Notes under the pieces: generated by a model
What the model saw: the letters and a program-made list of their open reading frames with translations, nothing else
Told to the model about the DNA's origin: nothing
Databases searched by the model: none
Part shown: positions 46,540 through 55,262 of the stretch, in pieces
Numbering within the stretch: position 1 is the first letter of the stretch
How the letters are laid out: every line of letters starts with the position of its first letter
NCBI GenBank assembly: GCA_021794575.1
Contig: JAJYQO010000024.1
Location: forward strand, 1-64,000
DNA length: 64,000 nucleotides
Source of the DNA: Pseudomonadota bacterium
GTDB lineage: Bacteria > Pseudomonadota > Gammaproteobacteria > Xanthomonadales > Rhodanobacteraceae
Direction of reading: 5' to 3'
Program-made: the position numbers and the translations under genes

Positions 46540-49489
46540 CCACGGTCGAGAACAGCAGGCCGCCGGCGATGGCGCGCGCCATCGGGTAGTACGGCGGACC
46601 ATCGCCGCCGATCTGCGAGGTGCTGAAGCACAGCGGCAGCATGCCGAGAATGGCGGTACCCATGGTCATCAGGATCGGCCGTAGGCGGTCGCGCGCGCCA
46701 GCGACCAGCGCCTCGCTCCTGCTCAGGCCTGCGTGCCGCAGCTGGTTGATGTGCACGATCATGACAATGCCGTTGTTCACCACCACACCCATCAGGATCA
46801 GGATCCCGATCGAGGCCATGATCGAAAAGGTGGTGCCACTGAGCCAGAACAGCCAGAACACGCCGAACACAGAGAAAACGAAAGTGGTGAGGATGGCGGC
46901 GGGAAATACCAGCGACTCGAACATCGCGCACATCACCACGTACACCAGTACCAGCGCGATCAAGGTGTTGAACAGCATCTGGTTGCCAGCCTGCTGCGAC
47001 TCGTCGAAGCTCTCGCCGAAGCTCCAGCGGTAACCCGCCGGCATGGTCAGCGCGTCCAGCGCGCGCTTGATCTCGCCGCGCGCCTGCTCCAGCGTACGGC
47101 CAGGCGCAAGATTGGCGCCGATCGGCAGCGCGGTCTGGCGGTTGATGCGGCGGATGTCGCCGGCTGCCGCACGGGTGTCCATGCGGATCAGCGCGGTCAG
47201 CGGCACCTCGGCGCCGTCGGCGCGACGCAGGGTGTAGCCGGAGAGATCGGACAGCCGCTGCGCATCGGCCTGGCGGAAACGCAGAGTCACCGGCAGCTCG
47301 CGGTCGCCCTCGCGGTACTCGCGCAACGGCATGCCGCGCAGGCCGATCGCGATGTAGTCGGCTACTGTCTGTGCGTTGAAGCCGAGCAGTGCGGCGCGGG
47401 TGCGATCGACCTGCACCGCAACCTCGCGGTCGGCGCCGCGTTCGGACAAGCGCACATCGCGCAGCGCCGGCAGCCGTGCCAGCACCGGCAGCACCGTGCC
47501 CGCCAACTCGTGCAGACGTGCATCGGAATCGCCACGCAGGGTGACCTCGACGGCACTACCGCCGCCGCGGTTCTGGCCTCGGAAGTCCACCGTGCCGATC
47601 GGCATCCGAGGCAGCCCCTTGCGGATGAACTCCATGATGCGGCTGGCCGGGATGCGCGCCTGCTGTCCTTCGGTCAGTAGCACGTTGGTGACCGCGTTGC
47701 CCTGCTCATCGTAATAACTGTAGACCGATCGAATCTCGAACTGCCGCTTGTGCGCCAGCAGGTAGCGCTCGACCTTGGCCACCCACGGCTCGATCTCGCC
47801 GAGCCGGTAGGTACCGTTGAGGGTGTACTGCAACTGCAGCTGACGCGCCTCGCCGCTGGCGAACATGTCGTACTGGGTGCGCAGCATGGGCACCACACTC
47901 AGCGCCAGCAGCGCGGCCAGCGCCAGCAACGACCAGCGTCGGTGCTGCAGCGTCAAGCCCACCAACTGCGCGTAGCGGTCGCGCAGGCGGCTGACCAGGC
48001 CGACGCGGCCGATGAACCTGGGCGGCGGCAGCTTCGCCGACAGCATCGGAATCAGGCTGACCGCCACCAGCCACGAGGCCAGGTGGGCGATGGCCATGGT
48101 CACCGCCACTTGGGTGAGGAAGATGCTGATGTCGTTCTTCTCGCCGAAGATGTTCGGCAGGAACACCACGATGCTGGTGAAGGTGCCGGCGGCGATCGCG
48201 ATTCCCACCGCCTGCGTGCCCTGCACCGCGCTATACCAGGGCCGGCCGGGATGCTGTTCGCGATACTGGTAGATGCTCTCGACCACCACCACCGCGTTGT
48301 CGACCAGCATGCCCACCGCCAGCAGTAGGCCCATCATCGAGAGAATGTTGAGACTGATGCCGAAGAAGTGCATCGCGCCAAGGGTCATCACCAGGCACAG
48401 CGGAATGGCCAGCGACACCATCAGCGTGGAGGCGACGTCGCGCAGGAAGAAGTACAGCACCAGCACCGACAGCAGCACGCCGACGGCGCCGGCCTCGCCC
48501 AACTCGCGCAGCGAGTCGACTACGCCCTTGGCCTGGTCGGACAGCGTGTAGACGCGGATGCCGCGCAGCTCGGGGTCGTGGCGCGCGCGGTCGATGGTCC
48601 GCATCACCGCGCGGCCCACCTGCACCAGATTGGCGTTGCGCTCGCGGCTTATATCGATGCCGACGGCCGGATGCATGTCCAGCCGGCGCGCGTAATCCAG
48701 GCGCGCTGGACGCAGCCCCACCGTGGCCACATCGCCTAGGCGCAGGCCGTCGCGATTCAACACCAGCCGGCGGATGTCGTCGAGGCTGCGCCACTCGCCT
48801 TGCGGCTGCAACTGATAGCGGATGCCGGCCGCATCCACGTGCCCGGCCGAGACCGCGAAATTGGCCTGCCGCAGCGTGCGGTACAGGTCGTTGAGACCGA
48901 TGTGGTGCGCGGCCAGTCGCGTGGGCGACAGCTCGATCTGCACCTGCGGCGGCGCCACGCCCTGGATGTCCACGCGCGCCACGCCGGGTATGCGCTCCAG
49001 CGGGCGCTTGAACTTGCGATCGAGCAGATCGTAGGCGTTAGCGAGATCGCGCTCGCCAGCGATACGCACCTGCAGCACCGGCTGATCGCTGGTGGAGAAC
49101 TTCTGTACGGCGTAGCGCTGCAGGTCGGACGGCAGTTGGTCGCGGATGGCGTCGATCTTCTCGCGCGCCTCGACCGCCTTAATCGCTATGTTCTCGCCCC
49201 ACTTGAACTCGAGCTGGATGCCGGCGCCGTCGGCGCGCGAGTCCGACTGCATGCGCTGGATACCCTGCAGCGTCGCCAGCGCTTCCTCGATCGGCCGGGT
49301 GAGCGTGCGCTCGATCTCGCCCGGGGTCGAACCGGCATAGGGGACCTGCACGAACAGGAACGGCGCGTCGATGTCGGGGAACTGCTCCAGCGGCAGGCGG
49401 AATGCGGCGATCAGGCCGATCACGGTCAGCGTGACGAAGACCATGGTCGCCGTCACCGGCCGGCGCAGGCTGAGCTCGGCAAGGGTCAT
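46421..49489 (-). CDS. RND efflux permease, second of a tandem pair
   Basis: This 1022-residue, 12-helix inner-membrane RND pump subunit shows the usual layout: N-terminal LRRPVTATMVFVTLTVIGLI, two large periplasmic domains, and helices 4 and 10 with the proton-relay sites. Helix 4 reads GMLVDNAVVVVESIY, with Asp-Asn where AcrB has Asp-Asp. Helix 10 reads GVVVNNGIVMIVHINQ, with Asn where AcrB has Lys. It follows another permease gene with a four-base overlap, so the two may form a mixed trimer as MdtB and MdtC do. The substrate is unknown. Confidence 0.93.
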   Translation of the reverse strand: MTLAELSLRRPVTATMVFVTLTVIGLIAAFRLPLEQFPDIDAPFLFVQVPYAGSTPGEIERTLTRPIEEALATLQGIQRMQSDSRADGAGIQLEFKWGENIAIKAVEAREKIDAIRDQLPSDLQRYAVQKFSTSDQPVLQVRIAGERDLANAYDLLDRKFKRPLERIPGVARVDIQGVAPPQVQIELSPTRLAAHHIGLNDLYRTLRQANFAVSAGHVDAAGIRYQLQPQGEWRSLDDIRRLVLNRDGLRLGDVATVGLRPARLDYARRLDMHPAVGIDISRERNANLVQVGRAVMRTIDRARHDPELRGIRVYTLSDQAKGVVDSLRELGEAGAVGVLLSVLVLYFFLRDVASTLMVSLAIPLCLVMTLGAMHFFGISLNILSMMGLLLAVGMLVDNAVVVVESIYQYREQHPGRPWYSAVQGTQAVGIAIAAGTFTSIVVFLPNIFGEKNDISIFLTQVAVTMAIAHLASWLVAVSLIPMLSAKLPPPRFIGRVGLVSRLRDRYAQLVGLTLQHRRWSLLALAALLALSVVPMLRTQYDMFASGEARQLQLQYTLNGTYRLGEIEPWVAKVERYLLAHKRQFEIRSVYSYYDEQGNAVTNVLLTEGQQARIPASRIMEFIRKGLPRMPIGTVDFRGQNRGGGSAVEVTLRGDSDARLHELAGTVLPVLARLPALRDVRLSERGADREVAVQVDRTRAALLGFNAQTVADYIAIGLRGMPLREYREGDRELPVTLRFRQADAQRLSDLSGYTLRRADGAEVPLTALIRMDTRAAAGDIRRINRQTALPIGANLAPGRTLEQARGEIKRALDALTMPAGYRWSFGESFDESQQAGNQMLFNTLIALVLVYVVMCAMFESLVFPAAILTTFVFSVFGVFWLFWLSGTTFSIMASIGILILMGVVVNNGIVMIVHINQLRHAGLSRSEALVAGARDRLRPILMTMGTAILGMLPLCFSTSQIGGDGPPYYPMARAIAGGLLFSTVVTLLALPLIYSLLDDARMALRRVIRDARSGVVLRRHEAP

Positions 49490-52400
49490 GCGCCGGGTGC
49501 CTCGGGCGCGGGCGGCGCACCGTCCGCATCCGCATCGCCGCCGGCCTCGGCGGTACCGCGATGGCGCGCGCCGCGCGCGGCGTACCAGGCATCACCGCGG
49601 CGATCCAGCAGGTCGTACACCACCGGAATCACCACCAGAGTCAGCAAGGTCGATACCAGCAGGCCGCCGATCACGGTGATCGCCATCGGCGCGCGCACCT
49701 CGGCGCCGTCGCCGCGACCCAGCGCCAGCGGCAGAAAGCCGATCAGCGTGCACAGCGTGGTCATCGTGATCGGACGCAGCCGCGAGGCCGCTGCCTGCAC
49801 CAGCGCATCGCGCTTGGCCACTCCCGCCTCGCGCAGCCGGTTGACGCGGTCGATCAGCACGATCGCATTTTTGACCACGATGCCGACCAGCATGATCAGG
49901 CCGATGAACACCACCACTGATAGGCTCGATCCGGTCATTTTGAGCGCCAGCACCGCGCCGACCATCGCCAGCGGCACCGAAAACATGATCACGAACGGAT
50001 GCAACAGCGACTCGAACTGCGAGGCCATCACCAGGTAGACCAGAAACATCGCCAGTCCCAGTGCGAACAACAGCGAGCGGGTCGAAGTGCCCAGTTCTTC
50101 GCCTTGCCCGCCGATGTGCGCACTCAACCCCGTAGGCAACGGATGCGCAGCTAGCAGCCGACGCACCTCGGCAATACCGCCCTCGAGGTCGCCATGCGCC
50201 AGTCCCGCGGACAGGATCGCCACGCGCTGTTGGCCGATGCGGTGGATCTCTGCAGGACCAGTGGTGGCACTGACCTCGGCTATCGCGGAGAGCCGGATCG
50301 GCGCCTGCGGCGTGCCGCCGACGATCAGGTCGCGCACGTCGGCCAAACTACGGCGTTCGCCCGGACGCACGCGCACTCGCACGTCGATCTTGCGATCGTG
50401 GTCGTCGTACTGGGTGGCGACCTCGCCTCGCACCTTGCGCACGATCTCGTCGGCAATTGCGCGGGTAGTAAGACCCAGGGCCGCGGCGCGGTCCTGGTCG
50501 AAACGGATGCGGATCTCGGGCACGCCGGCCTCGACCGTCGAGCGCACGTCGGTGTAGCGGCCGGAAGCCTTCATCGCTGCCTCCAGACGCTGGCCGGCCC
50601 GGGCCAGCGCCGGCAGGTTCTCGCCGCGGATCTCGACCTCCAGCGGCGCGCTGAAGCTGAGCAACTGCGGGCGTCCGAACTTGACCTGCACGCCCGGTAC
50701 CTCGGCTAGCGCCACGCGCAGACGTGCGATCTCGGCCCGCTCGCCGGCGATGCCAACGCCGGGCCGCATCGTGAAATCGAGCCGCGCGATGTTCTCGCCG
50801 GACTCGGTGGGATTGGCGTCCAGACGCGTGCCTTCGCCGGCGACGCCATAGATCTGCGCCACCCCGGGATCGCGCCGGTGTGCCAGCGACAATTGCCGCA
50901 CCAGCGCGTCGGTGGCCGCCAGCGGCGTGCCGGGCGCTAGCGTCGCGGTCATCTGGAAGCGGTTCTGCGCCAATTGCGGAATCAGGTCCAGACCCAACCC
51001 CGGCACCAGCGCCAGCGCCACGGCCAACGCCAGCGCGGCCGTGCCCAGCACGCGCCCGGGGTGCGCCAGCACGCGCGGCAGCAGGCGCACGTAGGCCGCG
51101 GCTGCGGGTTCGTACAGCGCCAGCACGCATCGCGAAGCCCAGCGCATCAGCGGACCGACGCCGCGCGCCAGCAGGCGTGCCGCGCCGACCAGCAGCCAGG
51201 CCAGTGCGCGCGCTGGTACCCCTTGCCAACGCACGGGCGGCGGCGGCGCGTACTCCTCGCGGTAAGCCAGCGGCGCACGGATCCGCAGCGCGGCCAACAT
51301 CGGGATCAGACTCATCGCCACCAGCAGCGAGACCAGCATCGCGAAGGTCACCGTCAGCGCCTGGTCGCGGAACAGTTGCCCGGCCACGCCCTGCACGAAT
51401 ACCAGGGGGAAAAATACCGCCACCGTGGTCAGCGTGGAGGCGGTCACCGCCATGCCGACCTCGGCTGCCCCATGCACCGCGGCGTCCAGGATCGACGCAC
51501 CACCGGCGCGCAGGCGCGCGATGTTCTCCAGCACAACGATGGAGTCGTCCACCACCATGCCGGTGGCCAGCGCCAATCCGCTCAGCGACATCAAATTGAG
51601 GCTGAGCCCCAACTGGTCCATGAAGAAGAACGTCGCCACAAGCGATACCGGCAGCGACAGCGCCACGATCGCCGTGCTGGCGCCGTCGCCGAGAAACAGG
51701 AAGATCACCAACACCGCCAGCACACCGCCCAGCAGGGCATCGCCGCGCACTTCGTCGAGGGCGTGGCGGATGAACACCGACTGGTCGTCGATCACGTCGA
51801 TCTGCGCGCCCGGCGGCAGGTTTTTCTGCAGCGTGGTCAGCACTGCGCGCACGCCGTCGGCGACGCTGACGGTGTTGGCGTCGCCCTCCTTGTACACGGC
51901 CAGCTCGATCGCCTCGCGGCCGTCCACGCGCGCCACGCCCTTGCGCTCCTTGTGGCCCTGGCGCACCTCGGCAATGTCCTTCAACCGCACCGGTACACCC
52001 TGGTTTGCCGCCACCAGCATGTCGCGCATCTGCGCCAGATCCTGGAACTGGTTGACCGTGCGCACCAGGTAGCGCTGGCTACCCTCGTCGATGCGCCCGC
52101 CAGAGATGTTGACGTTCTCCTGCTTCAGCCGCGTCACGATGGTGTCGATGTCGAGCCCCAACTGCGCCAGCTTCTGCTGGTCGACCGCGACCTCGATCTC
52201 GTCCTCGAGGCCGCCGCCGACTTTGACCGCGGCCACGCCGCGCACCGGCTCGAGTTTCTTGCGCAGCTCCAGATCCGCGTAGCGACGCAGACGCTTCAGC
52301 TCGTCCGGATGGTCGGCCGCGCCCGCCGGCGCGGTCAGTGCCAGGCGCATGATCGGATCGGTGGATGGATTGAAGCGCAGCAGTAGCGGCTTCTTCGCGG

Positions 52401-52758
52401 TCAGCGGCAACTGCAGGGTGTCGAGCTTGTCGCGCACGCTCAGGCCGGCCTGGTCCATGTCGGTACCCCAGGCGAAGCTGAGGATCACGTCGGATTGCCC
52501 GGCGCGCGACACCGAGTGCACGTTACGCACGCCCTTGACCACACCGACCGCCTCTTCCACCGGCTGGCTGATCAGGTACTCGATCTCGGTCGGCGCGGCG
52601 CCGGTGTCGTCGGTGCGCACGGTCAGCGTCGGGTAGGACAGATCCGGCAGCAGGTTGACCTTGAGGCCACCGAGACCGATCAAGCCGAACAGCACCAGGG
52701 TCAGGGTCAGCATCGCCACCGTCACCCGCCGCCGTACGGCGAAGGCCGGCAAACTCAC
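49486..52758 (-). CDS. RND efflux permease, first of a tandem pair
   Basis: This 1090-residue RND pump subunit keeps the full proton relay: Asp-Asp in GMVVDDSIVVLENIARL (helix 4) and Lys in GIVVKNAIVLIDRVNRL (helix 10). It begins SLPAFAVRRRVTVAMLTLTL from a GTG start that overlaps the adaptor gene. A long loop of about 40 residues (around residues 505-545) before helix 7 and a low-complexity tail set it apart from the partner permease. Together with the adaptor it forms an efflux system without an outer-membrane factor gene. Confidence 0.93.
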   Translation of the reverse strand: MSLPAFAVRRRVTVAMLTLTLVLFGLIGLGGLKVNLLPDLSYPTLTVRTDDTGAAPTEIEYLISQPVEEAVGVVKGVRNVHSVSRAGQSDVILSFAWGTDMDQAGLSVRDKLDTLQLPLTAKKPLLLRFNPSTDPIMRLALTAPAGAADHPDELKRLRRYADLELRKKLEPVRGVAAVKVGGGLEDEIEVAVDQQKLAQLGLDIDTIVTRLKQENVNISGGRIDEGSQRYLVRTVNQFQDLAQMRDMLVAANQGVPVRLKDIAEVRQGHKERKGVARVDGREAIELAVYKEGDANTVSVADGVRAVLTTLQKNLPPGAQIDVIDDQSVFIRHALDEVRGDALLGGVLAVLVIFLFLGDGASTAIVALSLPVSLVATFFFMDQLGLSLNLMSLSGLALATGMVVDDSIVVLENIARLRAGGASILDAAVHGAAEVGMAVTASTLTTVAVFFPLVFVQGVAGQLFRDQALTVTFAMLVSLLVAMSLIPMLAALRIRAPLAYREEYAPPPPVRWQGVPARALAWLLVGAARLLARGVGPLMRWASRCVLALYEPAAAAYVRLLPRVLAHPGRVLGTAALALAVALALVPGLGLDLIPQLAQNRFQMTATLAPGTPLAATDALVRQLSLAHRRDPGVAQIYGVAGEGTRLDANPTESGENIARLDFTMRPGVGIAGERAEIARLRVALAEVPGVQVKFGRPQLLSFSAPLEVEIRGENLPALARAGQRLEAAMKASGRYTDVRSTVEAGVPEIRIRFDQDRAAALGLTTRAIADEIVRKVRGEVATQYDDHDRKIDVRVRVRPGERRSLADVRDLIVGGTPQAPIRLSAIAEVSATTGPAEIHRIGQQRVAILSAGLAHGDLEGGIAEVRRLLAAHPLPTGLSAHIGGQGEELGTSTRSLLFALGLAMFLVYLVMASQFESLLHPFVIMFSVPLAMVGAVLALKMTGSSLSVVVFIGLIMLVGIVVKNAIVLIDRVNRLREAGVAKRDALVQAAASRLRPITMTTLCTLIGFLPLALGRGDGAEVRAPMAITVIGGLLVSTLLTLVVIPVVYDLLDRRGDAWYAARGARHRGTAEAGGDADADGAPPAPEAPGA

Positions 52759-53903
52759 GGCGCGCGCTCCACCACCGTCACCGCGGTGCCGTCGCGCAGA
52801 TTGTTCTGTCCCAGGGTGACTACGCGGTCGCCATGCTTGAGCCCGGTCAGCACCTCGATGCGGTCGCCATCACCGTAGCCGGTGCGGATCACCACCCTCC
52901 GCACGATCTCGACCGCCGCCGGCGGCAGTGCGGCGGCCCGCGCCTGCCCACGCCCACCCGGCACGCGCGGCGCCTGCGGCCGCGCCGCTTGGTGCACCAC
53001 CACGTACACCGTGCTGCGGCCGTCTTCTTCGACCACCGCGCTGCGCGGGATCACCAGCGCGTTGCGGCGCTGGTCGTAGACGATGGCGATGCGCGCGAAC
53101 ATGCCCGGTCGCAGCACGCCGCTATCGTGGTCGAACTCGCAGGTGACGCGGAAGGTGCCGCTGGCCGCGTCCACCACCGGTGCTATGCGCAGCACGTCGC
53201 CGGTGAAGTCGTGCCGGCCCAGCGCATCGACGGCCAAGTGCGCTGTCTGCCCCGGCTGCAGCCGACCCAGTTCGCGCTCGGGCACATGCAGCACCGCCAG
53301 CAACGGGCGCATGTCGACGATATGGAACAGCGCCTGGTTGGTCTGGATCAGATTGCCGCGCTTGACCATGCGCCGGCTGATCACACCGCCGATGGGCGCA
53401 GTGATGCGCGTCCACGACAGCGCCAACACTTTCTGTTGGTACACAGCTTGCTGCGCCTCGAGGTCGTAGCGCAGCTGGTCGTAATCTTTCTGGCTGAGCA
53501 GTTTGCGCTGGTAGAGCTCCTGCGAGCGCGCGAAATTGCTGCGCAGTTTTTTCAGGGTCGCGTCGGCCTCGTCGACAGCCAGGCGCGCCTGCGCGCCGTC
53601 GAGTTCCGCCAGCACCTGACCGGCGCGCACTGTGTCACCCTCCTCGATATCGATGCGCAGCAGCACGCCGCCAGTCTTGGCCACGACATCGGTTTCATGG
53701 TCGGCTTCCAGCGCCGCGGTGCCGACGTAGCTGGCGGCGATCGGCGCGAGCCGCGCGGCGGCGACAGCCACCGGCACTGCGGCTGTTGCTGCGGATGCGG
53801 ACGGCGTCTGCGAATGACCCGCGCCGCATCCGTGCAGAAGAAAAAGCGCGGGCAGCAGGATCGAAACCGGCAGCAGGCGGGCAATCATGATGCGTGCGGG
53901 CAT
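52755..53903 (-). CDS. RND periplasmic adaptor lipoprotein
   Basis: This 382-residue membrane-fusion protein has a lipobox (LLHGC, near residue 26) and a short Ala-rich spacer. The split lipoyl domain reads VVAKTGGVLLRIDIEEGDTV near residue 72 and ITAPIGGVISRRMVKRGNLI near residue 166. Between them is a short coiled-coil hairpin, and a beta-barrel and C-terminal domain follow. An insert rich in Pro, Arg and Ala lies near residues 308-330. It heads the adaptor-permease-permease operon and faces a second, divergent efflux operon. Confidence 0.93.
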   Translation of the reverse strand: MPARIMIARLLPVSILLPALFLLHGCGAGHSQTPSASAATAAVPVAVAAARLAPIAASYVGTAALEADHETDVVAKTGGVLLRIDIEEGDTVRAGQVLAELDGAQARLAVDEADATLKKLRSNFARSQELYQRKLLSQKDYDQLRYDLEAQQAVYQQKVLALSWTRITAPIGGVISRRMVKRGNLIQTNQALFHIVDMRPLLAVLHVPERELGRLQPGQTAHLAVDALGRHDFTGDVLRIAPVVDAASGTFRVTCEFDHDSGVLRPGMFARIAIVYDQRRNALVIPRSAVVEEDGRSTVYVVVHQAARPQAPRVPGGRGQARAAALPPAAVEIVRRVVIRTGYGDGDRIEVLTGLKHGDRVVTLGQNNLRDGTAVTVVERAP

Positions 53904-54110
53904 GAAAAACGGCCCTCAAAATTAGTGTTGTATATGTGTATGACACTGGCTTGATCACCGCATGCGCCAGAAGTCACAAAGCGCGACTGTCAGCCGGCTG
54001 CATCAATCGGCAGCGCAGCGTGCCGCTTCAATTGACCCGCATGCCGGTCAATAACTAAACTCCCCAGTGCAATTGCCGCCGGCGCCCCGCCGCGGCCTTG
54101 GAGCCCCTGC
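53904..54110. promoter_or_regulatory. Divergent promoter region between two RND operons
   Basis: This 207-bp region has no gene. An AT-rich stretch (about 53920-53950, including TTAGTGTTGTATATGTG) lies near the minus-strand adaptor start and probably holds its promoter. GGAGCC precedes the plus-strand start at 54111. No regulator gene is adjacent, and I see no clear operator palindrome. Confidence 0.4.
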
Positions 54111-55250
54111 ATGAAGCCCGCCCCCGCGCGTCTCGCCGCGACGCTTGTCGCCATCGCTGTGCTGTCCGCGTGCAGCCACTCCGCACCGCCGCCGCCGCCA
54201 CCGCCGCAGGTCGACGTGATGGTGGTGAAGCCCATCGATCTGCCGATCGTGCGCACCATGGTGGGGCGGCTGGCGCCGACGCTCGTCGCCCAGGTCAACG
54301 CACGCGTCACCGGCAACGTGCTGAGCAAGGATTATCGGGAAGGCGGCGACGTCAAGGCCGGGCAATTGCTGTTCCAGATCGACCCGGCGCCACTGCGGGC
54401 CGCGCTGGATGCGCAACTGGCGGCGCTGGCGCAGGCGCGCGCCAATGCGACCAACGCCGAGATGATCGCCACGCGCAACAAGGCGCTCGTGGCGCGCGGC
54501 CTGATCGCCCGGCAGACCTACGAAACCGAAGCTGCCAGCGCGCGTACCGCCGAAGCTGCGGTGAAGCAGGCCGCGGCCAATGTCGAAGCGGCACGGCTCA
54601 ACCTGTCTTATGCGCGCGTCACCGCGCCGATCAGCGGCCGCGCCGGCATCGCCGACGTCACCGTCGGCGCGTTGGTGAGCGCCAGCGCGGGCACGCCGAT
54701 GACCACCGTCGAGCGCATCGACCCGATCTACGCACTGTTCAGCGCACCCTATGCGCAAGTGGCGCCGCTGATCCAGGCCCAGGCCAGCGGCGCATACGAC
54801 AGCGCCGGCAGTGCGCCACGTGTGCGCCTGCTGCTGCCCGATGGCCAGACCTACGCCGAAACCGGCAAGCTCGATTTCACCGACATGGCGGTCGACCCCG
54901 CCACTGGCGCGGTGCAGTTGCGCGCGGTGTTTCCCAATCCGCAGCGTATTCTGCTGCCCGGCCTGTTCGTGACGGTGAAACTCGACGTCGGCATGCTCAA
55001 GCACGTGTTCCTGGTGCCGCAACAGGCGGTGCAGCGCGACGCGAAAGGCGCTTTCGTGTACGTGCTCGGCCGCGGCGACAAGGTCGAGCAACGACAGGTC
55101 GTACTGGGTGAAATGCACGGCGCCGACTGGGTGGTGCGCAAGGGCCTGACCGATGCCGAACGCGTCATCGTCGACGGCGTGCAGAAGGTGCATCCGGGTG
55201 TCATCGCACGCGCGGTGGGCGTGCCGGCCGCCTCCATCTCCGCGCACTGA
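54111..55250 (+). CDS. RND periplasmic adaptor lipoprotein (AcrA/MexE type)
   Basis: This 379-residue membrane-fusion protein has a lipobox (VLSAC, near residue 22) and then a run of prolines. The lipoyl halves are VNARVTGNVLSKDYREGGDV (near residue 63) and VTAPISGRAGIADVTVGALV (near residue 168), separated by the coiled-coil hairpin. The C-terminal barrel contains LFVTVKLDVGMLKHVFLVPQ. It pairs with the permease gene 12 bp downstream. No outer-membrane factor gene follows. Confidence 0.95.
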   Translation: MKPAPARLAATLVAIAVLSACSHSAPPPPPPPQVDVMVVKPIDLPIVRTMVGRLAPTLVAQVNARVTGNVLSKDYREGGDVKAGQLLFQIDPAPLRAALDAQLAALAQARANATNAEMIATRNKALVARGLIARQTYETEAASARTAEAAVKQAAANVEAARLNLSYARVTAPISGRAGIADVTVGALVSASAGTPMTTVERIDPIYALFSAPYAQVAPLIQAQASGAYDSAGSAPRVRLLLPDGQTYAETGKLDFTDMAVDPATGAVQLRAVFPNPQRILLPGLFVTVKLDVGMLKHVFLVPQQAVQRDAKGAFVYVLGRGDKVEQRQVVLGEMHGADWVVRKGLTDAERVIVDGVQKVHPGVIARAVGVPAASISAH

Positions 55251-55262
55251 GGAGCGTGCGCC

